Assembly (NCBI GenBank): GCA_003648455.1 | Contig: QMPG01000051.1 | Span: 1 to 13,222, forward strand | From: Bacteroidota bacterium | Lineage (GTDB): Bacteria; Bacteroidota; Bacteroidia; Bacteroidales; B39-G9 | Direction: 5' to 3' | Length of the DNA stretch: 13,222 nucleotides | Shown: in pieces, positions 1 through 5,920 of the stretch | How the letters are laid out: every line of letters starts with the position of its first letter | Numbering within the stretch: the stretch's first letter is position 1 | Translations under genes and position numbers: made by a program | Notes under the pieces: model-generated | What the model was told of the DNA's origin: nothing | Database searches by the model: none | The model's input: only the letters and a program-made list of their open reading frames with translations

Positions 1-262
1 GAAATAAACAATCTTTGCACCTAAAATTCTTCTAAATAACCCGTTATTAATTCATAATTTTATTCACAAATCTTATTCATTTCTGAATTTCTGTGTTTTA
101 TATTTTATATCGAACTCAGGTTATTAAATTGTACAAATTTGAATGTAGAAAATAGATTTGTTTCTTAAATGATTGTATATAAGTCTTTAATGATTTTTTT
201 TGTCATTTTGATGTAAACTTTTTAATAATACTTATCTTTGCGCTCATAAAAATAAATTATTA
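1..262. other. Upstream intergenic region, no supported gene
   Basis: Very AT-rich sequence before tgt. The first 50 bases have short open frames running off the window edge on both strands, but none has a start or a recognisable protein, so I cannot say whether the end of another gene lies here. The only clear signal is the tgt promoter at its right end. In many Bacteroidota lon precedes tgt (from memory), but nothing here shows it. Confidence 0.5.
207..240 (+). promoter_or_regulatory. Bacteroidota-type promoter for tgt
   Basis: TTTG at 207-210 and TATCTTTG at 233-240 match the Bacteroidota -33 (TTTG) and -7 (TAnnTTTG) elements. The spacer is 22 bases, slightly longer than the usual 19-21. 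Transcription would start near 247, leaving a leader of about 15 bases before the ATG at 263. There is no Shine-Dalgarno sequence in the leader, which is normal in this phylum. Confidence 0.6.
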
Positions 263-1393
263 ATGAATTTCGATTTAATAAAAACCGACACACAAACTAA
301 AGCGCGAATTGGTAAAATCACAACCGACCACGGTGAAATATTAACACCAATATTTATGCCTGTTGGTACTGTAGGTTCTGTAAAAGCAGTCCATCAACGC
401 GATTTGGTTAATGATATAAAAGCTCAAATAATTTTAGGTAACACTTATCATCTCTATCTCCGTCCGGGATTAGAAATATTAGAACAAGCAGGTGGTTTAC
501 ATAAATTTATTAATTGGGATAAGCCAATTTTGACCGACAGTGGAGGTTATCAAGTTTTTTCATTATCAGATAATCGTAAATTGTCAGAAGAAGGGGCAGC
601 CTTTCGTTCTCACCTCGATGGCTCAAAACATTTTTTTACTCCCGAAGGAGTTGTTGATATTCAGCGTACTATTGGTGCAGATATTATTATGGCATTCGAT
701 GAATGCCCTCCGGGTGATAGTGAATATAAATATGCCGATAAATCATTAGATTTAACATTGTCGTGGCTTAAGAGAGGAATTAAACGTTTCGACGAAACAA
801 GCCCGAAGTATGCTCACAGTCAAACATTTTTTCCAATTGTGCAAGGAGGTATTTATCCTGATTTACGCCGTAAAGCAGCAGAATTTATTGCCAATCTTAA
901 TAGAGAAGGTAATGCAATTGGTGGTTTGTCGGTTGGCGAGCCAATTGATAAGATGTATGAAATGATTCAAGTTGTAAATGAGATTCTGCCTCAGGATAAA
1001 CCAAGATATCTTATGGGAGTTGGTACACCTGTAAATATTCTTGAAGGTATTGCTCTGGGTGTTGATATGTTCGACTGTGTTATGCCTACTCGTAACGGAA
1101 GAAACGGAATGTTGTTTACAAAAAATGGAATAATTAACATTAAAAATAAAAAGTGGGCTACAGATTTCTCTCCACTCGATCCAGACGGGACATCTTTTGT
1201 CGATTCTTATTATACAAAGGCTTATTTGAGACATTTATTTGTAGCCAGAGAATTTCTTGCAGGACAAATTGCTAGCATTCATAATTTGAGATTTTACTTG
1301 TGGTTAGTTACCGAAGCTCGTAATAAGATTGCAGATGGTACTTTTTCTCAATGGAAAGACACCATGGTTAAACAGTTAGCTGTAAGGTTATAA
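263..1393 (+). CDS. tgt: Queuine/preQ1 tRNA-guanine transglycosylase (Tgt)
   Basis: Exchanges guanine 34 in GUN-anticodon tRNAs for preQ1 in the queuosine pathway, in the cytoplasm. The 376-residue length is normal for bacterial Tgt. Visible family motifs are LGNTYHL (58-64), TDSGGYQVFS with the active-site Asp92 (91-100), FDECPPGDS (145-153), VQGG (193-196), GGLSVGEP (220-227) and GVDMFDCVMPTRNGRNG (266-282), which holds the nucleophile Asp271. The C-terminal subdomain aligns without gaps to the E. coli zinc site, but the three cysteine ligands are replaced by Gly309, Ser311 and Asp314. Only the histidine ligand (His340 in SIHNL) remains, so this enzyme probably does not bind zinc in the usual way. 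The ATG at 263 follows the promoter by about 22 bases and gives the expected N-terminus. The LptF/G permease follows after 59 bases, probably in the same operon. Confidence 0.96.
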   Translation: MNFDLIKTDTQTKARIGKITTDHGEILTPIFMPVGTVGSVKAVHQRDLVNDIKAQIILGNTYHLYLRPGLEILEQAGGLHKFINWDKPILTDSGGYQVFSLSDNRKLSEEGAAFRSHLDGSKHFFTPEGVVDIQRTIGADIIMAFDECPPGDSEYKYADKSLDLTLSWLKRGIKRFDETSPKYAHSQTFFPIVQGGIYPDLRRKAAEFIANLNREGNAIGGLSVGEPIDKMYEMIQVVNEILPQDKPRYLMGVGTPVNILEGIALGVDMFDCVMPTRNGRNGMLFTKNGIINIKNKKWATDFSPLDPDGTSFVDSYYTKAYLRHLFVAREFLAGQIASIHNLRFYLWLVTEARNKIADGTFSQWKDTMVKQLAVRL

Positions 1394-1405
1394 AAATAAA
1401 TTTTA

Positions 1406-1413
1406 TATATTTG
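1406..1413 (+). promoter_or_regulatory. Possible -7 box before the Lpt permease gene
   Basis: TATATTTG fits TAnnTTTG and lies 40 bases before the TTG start at 1453. No TTTG is found at the expected -33 distance, so this is weak; the permease gene may simply be read from the tgt promoter. Confidence 0.25.
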
Positions 1414-1452
1414 GGGAAAAATATTACGGCTTTTCATACTTAAATTAGTAAT

Positions 1453-2529
1453 TTGAAAAAATTAGATTTATATATCATAAAAAAATTTTTAGGAACTTTT
1501 GTTTATTCAATAGCTCTGATAATTGTTATTGTTATAGTTTTCGATATATCCGAAAAAATGGATGATTTTATTGATAAAGAAGCTCCATTAACAGCAATTA
1601 TTTTTGATTACTACCTTAATTTTATTCCTTATTTTATTAATCTATTCGGTTCTTTATTTATATTCATTGCAGTAATATTTTTTACATCAAAAATGGCTGA
1701 AGATACTGAGATAATTGCAATATTGAGTAGTGGTGTCAGCTTTAAAAGATTTCTGTTCCCGTATTTTATTTCATCTTTTGTTATTGCTTTAGTCTCTTTT
1801 ATTTTAATTGAATGGGTTATTCCACCTGCAAACAAAGTCAGGCTTGATTTTGAAGAAAAATATATAAAAAATGCTTATAGAAATAGGGATAAAAATATTC
1901 ATCGCCAAGTAGAAAAGAATGTTTTTGTCTATATGGAAAGTTATAATAACTTTTATGATATAGGGTATAAATTCTCAATAGAAAAATTTGAAAATAAGCA
2001 GTTAAAATCAAAATTAATTGCAGACTACGTGCAATGGGATACTGTAAAGAATAAATGGAAAATACACAATTATTTTATTCGTGATCTTGATGGGATGAAT
2101 GAGAAAATTACTAGCGGAAGATCTATAGATTCAACAATCAACATGTTACCCGAAGATTTTACTCAAAGGTTAAATGTTGTTGAGACAATGAATATGCAAG
2201 AATTAAATAAATTTATCGATGAGCAAAAAATGATTGGCTCTGAAAATATAACTACTTTTTTAATTGAAAAATACAGGCGTATTGCTTTCCCTTTTTCAAC
2301 ATTTATTCTCACATTAATAGGAGTATCATTATCGTCGCGTAAGACTAGAGGAGGAGTTGGTATTAATATTGGTTTGGGCTTGCTAATAGCTTTTTCTTAC
2401 ATACTTTTTATGCAAATATTTACCGTTTTTTCTACCAATAGTAGTATGAATCCGTTAATTTCTGTTTGGATACCAAATTTGATATATGCAGTAATTGCAC
2501 TTTTCTTTTACAAAAGAGCAGCAAAATAA
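1453..2529 (+). CDS. LptF/LptG family LPS export permease
   Basis: Inner-membrane permease subunit of the Lpt machine that moves lipopolysaccharide from the inner membrane towards the periplasmic bridge, powered by LptB. The 358-residue protein has the family layout: hydrophobic segments near 13-31, 55-80 and 100-123, a hydrophilic periplasmic domain of about 140 residues (125-265), then segments near 276-296, 302-326 and 335-353. The N-terminus (LDLYIIKKFLGTF, then FDISEKMDDFI) is the form I know from Bacteroidota members. The start is TTG: the in-frame stop TAA at 1441-1443 rules out any upstream ATG, and the first residues of the family begin at this codon. It follows tgt closely, a common arrangement in this phylum. 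Whether it acts as LptF or LptG cannot be decided from one copy. Confidence 0.9.
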   Translation: MKKLDLYIIKKFLGTFVYSIALIIVIVIVFDISEKMDDFIDKEAPLTAIIFDYYLNFIPYFINLFGSLFIFIAVIFFTSKMAEDTEIIAILSSGVSFKRFLFPYFISSFVIALVSFILIEWVIPPANKVRLDFEEKYIKNAYRNRDKNIHRQVEKNVFVYMESYNNFYDIGYKFSIEKFENKQLKSKLIADYVQWDTVKNKWKIHNYFIRDLDGMNEKITSGRSIDSTINMLPEDFTQRLNVVETMNMQELNKFIDEQKMIGSENITTFLIEKYRRIAFPFSTFILTLIGVSLSSRKTRGGVGINIGLGLLIAFSYILFMQIFTVFSTNSSMNPLISVWIPNLIYAVIALFFYKRAAK

Positions 2530-2662
2530 GACTTCAATTTCAAAATTATATAATCAATACAAAGTCAAAATACACAAATAATTATGACATCAAACAAGTT
2601 GATTAAGCTTGTAAGTTAATACTTTTTTTGCCGATTATATTTTTTTATTGCTATCATATCTT

Positions 2663-2670
2663 TAAATTTG
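2663..2670 (+). promoter_or_regulatory. Possible -7 box for the carboxyltransferase operon
   Basis: TAAATTTG fits TAnnTTTG, 63 bases before the ATG at 2734. No TTTG is seen at 19-22 bases upstream, only a T-rich run, so this is tentative. It would place the start near 2677, just before the palindrome at 2691-2706. Confidence 0.3.
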
Positions 2671-2690
2671 TATTAACATAACGAGTAAAA

Positions 2691-2706
2691 TTCTGAATTT
2701 TCAGAA
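2691..2706. promoter_or_regulatory. Perfect palindrome, candidate operator
   Basis: TTCTGAA-TT-TTCAGAA is an exact inverted repeat with 7-base arms and a 2-base centre, lying 27 bases before the carboxyltransferase ATG and just downstream of the possible -7 box. Position and symmetry suit a dimeric repressor site. The binding protein is unknown and chance in AT-rich DNA is not excluded. Confidence 0.35.
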
Positions 2707-2733
2707 TAATTTTATTAACTAAAATTTATTAAT

Positions 2734-4278
2734 ATGTCGTTAAAACGAAAAACACGAGAATTAATTAAAAGAAGAGAAAAAGTTATTTCTGGTGGAGGCG
2801 AAAAAGCAATCAAAAAACAGGTTGCTATGGGTAAATTAACTGCCCGCGATAGAATCCGGTCTCTTCTTGATAAAGATTCATTCCATGAGTACGATTTATT
2901 TGTTGAGCATGAAGCTCGCGATTTTGATATGGAAAAAAAAGTGCTTCATGGTGACGGTGTGATTATTGGTACAGGTACTATTTATGGAGCTCCTGTATGT
3001 ATATATGCACAAGATTTTACAGTTGCCGGAGGTTCTTTAGGACTTATGCATGCGCGTAAAATTACTAAAATTATGGACCATGCTCTTAAGATGAGAGTTC
3101 CTTTAATTGGTATAAACGATTCCGGTGGTGCTCGAATTCAAGAAGGCGTTAATTCGCTTGCCGGTTATGGTGAGATATTTTTTCGAAACACTTTATCTTC
3201 AGGAGTTATTCCACAATTATCTGTTATTTTAGGACCTTGTGCCGGTGGTGCTGTTTATTCTCCTGCATTAACTGATTTTGTTTTTGTTGTTGAGAATATA
3301 TCTAAAATGTTTATCACAGGTCCAAGTGTAATAAAAACAGTTCTTGGTGAAGAAATATCAATGGAAGATTTGGGCGGAGCCAGAGTTCACAGTGAAATTA
3401 CTGGTAATGCACATTTTTATTCATTAACTGAACATGAATGTTTTGAGCAAATAAAAAAATTAATCACATTTATTCCTTGGAATAATACTCAAAAAGCTAA
3501 AGCATTTCCTCCCAAAAAACCAAAATCAGAATTTAAAATTGATGATATTGTCCCAAGTGACCCAAAACAACCTTACGATGTTCGTGATGTTATTAGAGCG
3601 ATTGTTGACGATTCAGACTTTTTCGAAATTCAAGAGCTTTTCGCAGCCAATATTGTAATTGGTTTTGGTCGATTAGATGGCGATACTGTTGGTTTTGTCG
3701 CTAATCAACCAAAAGTGTTGGCAGGTGTGTTAGATTGCGACAGCTCAGATAAAGCTGCTCGTTTTGTTCGCTATTGCGATGCATTTAACATTCCTATTGT
3801 TGTTTTTGAAGATATGCCGGGTTATCTACCGGGTGTTGACCAAGAACATGCAGGTGTAATTCGTCACGGTGCTAAAGTATTATATGCTTTTAGCGAAGCT
3901 AATGTGCCAAAAATTACAGTTATTCTTCGTAAAGCATACGGTGGTGGTTATATTGCAATGAATTCTCGTCATTTACGTGCTGATTTTGTTTTTGCATGGC
4001 CTAGTGCAGAAATTGCTGTTATGGGACCAGAAGGTGCCGCAAATATTATTTTTAGAAAAGAAATTTCAGGAGCTGAAGATCCTGAGGAGATGCGTAAACT
4101 GAAAGTAAAAGAATATAAAGAAAAGTTTGCGAATCCTTATGTTGCTGCTGCTAAAGGTTATATCGATTCTGTTATTGACCCGGAAGAAACTAGAAATATG
4201 CTTGTTCATGCTATAAAAGTATCTGCTAATAAGATTGATAACAGACCGGCAAAAAAACATGGAATTCCTCCATTTTAA
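2734..4278 (+). CDS. Acyl-CoA carboxylase carboxyltransferase subunit (PccB/MmdA type)
   Basis: Carboxyltransferase subunit of a biotin-dependent enzyme acting on propionyl-CoA/methylmalonyl-CoA or a related acyl-CoA; cytoplasmic. At 514 residues it has the usual length and both crotonase-like halves. The N-half contains KLTARDRI (34-41), the oxyanion loop NDSGGARIQEG (128-138) and GPCAGGAVYSPA (167-178). The C-half contains FEDMPGYLPG (358-367), the second oxyanion loop AYGGGYIAM (401-409) and FAWPSAEIAVMGPEGAANI (420-438). Ile407 sits where Streptomyces carboxylases vary with substrate (Asp in PccB, Ile in AccB), which argues against strict propionyl-CoA use but is not decisive. The next gene, 21 bases on, encodes a biotin carrier. 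No biotin carboxylase and no MmdB-like membrane pump is in the window, so carboxylase and decarboxylase roles stay open. Confidence 0.92.
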   Translation: MSLKRKTRELIKRREKVISGGGEKAIKKQVAMGKLTARDRIRSLLDKDSFHEYDLFVEHEARDFDMEKKVLHGDGVIIGTGTIYGAPVCIYAQDFTVAGGSLGLMHARKITKIMDHALKMRVPLIGINDSGGARIQEGVNSLAGYGEIFFRNTLSSGVIPQLSVILGPCAGGAVYSPALTDFVFVVENISKMFITGPSVIKTVLGEEISMEDLGGARVHSEITGNAHFYSLTEHECFEQIKKLITFIPWNNTQKAKAFPPKKPKSEFKIDDIVPSDPKQPYDVRDVIRAIVDDSDFFEIQELFAANIVIGFGRLDGDTVGFVANQPKVLAGVLDCDSSDKAARFVRYCDAFNIPIVVFEDMPGYLPGVDQEHAGVIRHGAKVLYAFSEANVPKITVILRKAYGGGYIAMNSRHLRADFVFAWPSAEIAVMGPEGAANIIFRKEISGAEDPEEMRKLKVKEYKEKFANPYVAAAKGYIDSVIDPEETRNMLVHAIKVSANKIDNRPAKKHGIPPF

Positions 4279-4299
4279 TAAACTTTTATCTGTAACATT

Positions 4300-4617
4300 A
4301 TGGAAACTGAAAAAAAGAATAAATCCTTAACAATTGAAGGTTCAAAGTATTTAACTCATTACACAAAAAAATTTAAAAATAGAAATCAATGGGTTAATCC
4401 TGATGAAAGAATAATAAAAGCTGTTCTTCCCGGATCTATATACAAACTTTCAGTTAAAGAAGGACAAAAAATAAAGAAAGGAAATACATTATTTGTATAC
4501 GAAGCAATGAAAATGAGAAATCATTATATAGCTCCAATTAGTGGTGTGATTAAAAAAATTAATGTAAAAGAAGGTCAAGTTTTTAAAAAAGGTGAAGTAC
4601 TTCTTGAATTTGAATAA
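4300..4617 (+). CDS. Biotin carboxyl carrier protein
   Basis: Small carrier (105 residues) that holds biotin and shuttles carboxyl groups to the carboxyltransferase encoded just upstream. The C-terminal biotinyl domain spans about 39-105. It contains the biotinylation motif EAMKM (68-72) with Lys71, 34 residues before the end as is usual, flanked by the duplicated half-motifs LSVKEGQKIKKGNTL and INVKEGQVFKKGEVL. The first 35 residues are a basic, non-hydrophobic extension (KYLTHYTKKFKNR), so there is no membrane anchor of the OadG type and no Pro/Ala linker. Start ATG at 4300 lies 21 bases after the carboxyltransferase stop, so the two are co-transcribed. It ends 20 bases before the terminator hairpin. 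Confidence 0.93.
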   Translation: METEKKNKSLTIEGSKYLTHYTKKFKNRNQWVNPDERIIKAVLPGSIYKLSVKEGQKIKKGNTLFVYEAMKMRNHYIAPISGVIKKINVKEGQVFKKGEVLLEFE

Positions 4618-4636
4618 TGATTTTTTTTGACTATTT

Positions 4637-4668
4637 AAAAAGAGTTGGGCTTTGCTCAACTCTTTTTT
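4637..4668. terminator. Hairpin terminator between convergent genes, likely two-way
   Basis: AAAAAGAGTTGGGC (4637-4650) pairs with GCTCAACTCTTTTT (4654-4667) around a TTT loop, with one G-T wobble, and runs into a T-tract to 4668. Read on the minus strand the A-run at 4637-4641 becomes the T-tract, so it can stop both the biotin carrier transcript and ispE, whose stop codon is at 4675-4677. Confidence 0.85.
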
Positions 4669-4674
4669 ATTTAT

Positions 4675-5496
4675 TTATAAAATTTCCTGCCAAATGAAAT
4701 ATGAAGAATCAAAATATTTTTTTGCATCAATAAAATTTTCAAATAAACCGTAAACAGACGAACCGCTTCCCGACATTGAAGCATAAACAGCACCAAGCTC
4801 ATAAAGCTTATTCTTTATGTTTTTTATCTCTGTATAGTTTGGGAAAATACTGTCTTCAAAATCATTCTTAATATTATTTCGCCACTCAATAACCGGCTTT
4901 TTAATTAAATCGGATAAAGAAATTTTAGGTTTCGAAGGTGTAATATTTGCATATGCTTCTTTAGTGCTTATATGAATTGGAGGAACAATTAACACTAGAT
5001 AATAACCTTTTAAACTAAAATTTACACGTTTAATTTTATTTCCTTTTTCATATGCCAACGATGGTATATTGTCGATAAAAAAAGCACAATCACTTCCCAA
5101 TTGTTGTGAGTAATTTTGTAATTCATTTTTTGTTAAACCTAAATTTAGCTCTTCATTCAAAGCTTTTACCATAAATGTAGCATCTGATGAGCCTCCGCCC
5201 AAGCCGGCTCCAATAGGAATAATTTTGTGCAAATGAATGTTTAATTTGTCATAACTCTTTTTATTAATCATTAATTTACAGGCTTTCATAATTAAATTGC
5301 TGTTATAATCACCTTCAATATTAATTCCAGTATTCGAAAAATTAATATTTTTTGCTTGATTGTCATTAATCGTAAACTCTAAAATATCACTTAAACCTAT
5401 AGGATAAAACAAGGTTTCGAGATTATGAAAACCATCCGTTCTTTTTTCAATAATATTTAAGCCAATATTTATTTTAGCATTTGGGAAACAAAGCAT
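4675..5496 (-). CDS. ispE: 4-diphosphocytidyl-2-C-methyl-D-erythritol kinase
   Basis: ATP-dependent kinase of the MEP pathway that phosphorylates CDP-methylerythritol on the way to isopentenyl diphosphate; cytoplasmic GHMP-family enzyme. At 273 residues it is close to the E. coli protein. The N-terminus has PNAKINIGLNI with the conserved Lys8, and RTDGFHNLETLF (19-30). The ATP-binding GHMP motif is IPIGAGLGGGSSDA (94-106... in residues 94-107 including Thr107), the catalytic Asp is Asp136 in LGSDCAFF (133-140), and the C-terminal motif is ASMSGSGSSVYGLF (239-252). It is transcribed towards the biotin carrier gene and shares its terminator. It is divergent from dnaB, with 424 bases between them. 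No clear promoter is seen upstream; the leader is T/A-rich only. Confidence 0.95.
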   Translation of the reverse strand: MLCFPNAKINIGLNIIEKRTDGFHNLETLFYPIGLSDILEFTINDNQAKNINFSNTGINIEGDYNSNLIMKACKLMINKKSYDKLNIHLHKIIPIGAGLGGGSSDATFMVKALNEELNLGLTKNELQNYSQQLGSDCAFFIDNIPSLAYEKGNKIKRVNFSLKGYYLVLIVPPIHISTKEAYANITPSKPKISLSDLIKKPVIEWRNNIKNDFEDSIFPNYTEIKNIKNKLYELGAVYASMSGSGSSVYGLFENFIDAKKYFDSSYFIWQEIL

Positions 5497-5596
5497 ATTG
5501 CTGTTTTTTTTACAGTTAAAAGTAATATTTTAATTAAACAATCACTACTGTCCGACTAAAAAATGTTGAATCTGTTGAACCCTCTGCTATTATTAC

Positions 5597-5609
5597 GTCC
5601 CGATGGGAC
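5597..5609. repeat. GTCCC/GGGAC palindromic repeat, copy 1
   Basis: GTCCC-GAT-GGGAC, a perfect 5-base stem with a 3-base loop. First of three related palindromes within 135 bases. Confidence 0.6.
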
Positions 5610-5620
5610 TTAAAATAAAT

Positions 5621-5655
5621 GGGGGTTACTTTCAGTTCTCCCAATATTAACCCCC
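5621..5655. repeat. Stem of 8 bases between palindromic repeats 1 and 2
   Basis: GGGGGTTA (5621-5628) is the exact complement of TAACCCCC (5648-5655), with a 19-base loop. GTCCCG of copy 1 (5597-5602) can also pair with CGGGAC of copy 2 (5659-5664), so the whole 5597-5664 segment can fold as one nested hairpin. Confidence 0.55.
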
Positions 5656-5658
5656 TGA

Positions 5659-5671
5659 CGGGACAGTCCCG
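5659..5671. repeat. GTCCC/GGGAC palindromic repeat, copy 2 (opposite phase)
   Basis: CGGGAC-A-GTCCCG, a perfect 6-base inverted repeat around a single A. The half-sites are the same as in copies 1 and 3 but in swapped order. Confidence 0.6.
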
Positions 5672-5717
5672 AATGGACCAATATGTTGGTAGAAAACAAG
5701 TTGCAATTCAAACATAA

Positions 5718-5731
5718 GTCCCGTTAGGGAC
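5718..5731. repeat. GTCCC/GGGAC palindromic repeat, copy 3
   Basis: GTCCC-GTTA-GGGAC, a perfect 5-base stem with a 4-base loop. Similar short palindromes are, from memory, scattered in Bacteroidota intergenic regions. Confidence 0.6.
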
Positions 5732-5835
5732 GATATAGTATTATCTCGAACAATAGTGTTAAACAATATAAAAAAAATGCACCTTTTTGAATGAAAACAA
5801 AAAGAAAATTTATAATTAATTTAAATAAAAAAATG

Positions 5836-5861
5836 TTGATAAACAAAACCTTTTTTATCAA
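5836..5861. promoter_or_regulatory. Inverted repeat upstream of dnaB, candidate operator
   Basis: TTGATAAA (5836-5843) and TTTATCAA (5854-5861) are exact 8-base arms 10 bases apart. The right arm overlaps the place where the -33 element of the dnaB promoter would lie, so a protein bound here could block it. The arms have a TTGAT/ATCAA core but not the FNR spacing. Confidence 0.35.
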
Positions 5862-5880
5862 AAAAATAAAATAGTTTTCT

Positions 5881-5888
5881 TAACTTTG
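5881..5888 (+). promoter_or_regulatory. -7 box of the dnaB promoter
   Basis: TAACTTTG matches TAnnTTTG, 32 bases before the dnaB ATG at 5921. The -33 element is not clear, only a T-run at 5851-5856 near the expected place. Confidence 0.45.
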
Positions 5889-5920
5889 AAAGTTTTTCCG
5901 AAAATGAATAAAAATATTTT

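Larger units (their letters stand above)
5497..5920. other. Divergent intergenic region between ispE and dnaB
   Basis: This stretch of 424 bases holds no gene I can support. From 5590 to 5735 it is much richer in G and C than its surroundings and contains three GTCCC/GGGAC palindromes and one longer-range stem. From 5740 it is nearly all A and T, with an inverted repeat at 5836-5861 and the dnaB -7 box at 5881-5888. Confidence 0.7.

Noticed and set aside
1..55. Partial gene running off the left edge
   Set aside because: Open frames are under 20 codons, without start or recognisable residues, on either strand.
863..1234. Long minus-strand open frame inside tgt
   Set aside because: It lies wholly within the well-supported tgt gene and encodes nothing recognisable; treated as a shadow frame. 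The same applies to the other open frames inside larger genes.
2734..4617. Sodium-pumping methylmalonyl-CoA decarboxylase operon
   Set aside because: No MmdB-like membrane subunit or gamma anchor is encoded beside the pair, and a terminator closes the operon.
5597..5731. CRISPR array
   Set aside because: The repeated unit is a short palindrome of 13-14 bases with uneven spacing and differing orientation, and there are no cas genes.
5836..5861. FNR-type site (TTGAT...ATCAA)
   Set aside because: The half-sites are 16 bases apart instead of 4, so a standard FNR/CRP dimer would not fit.
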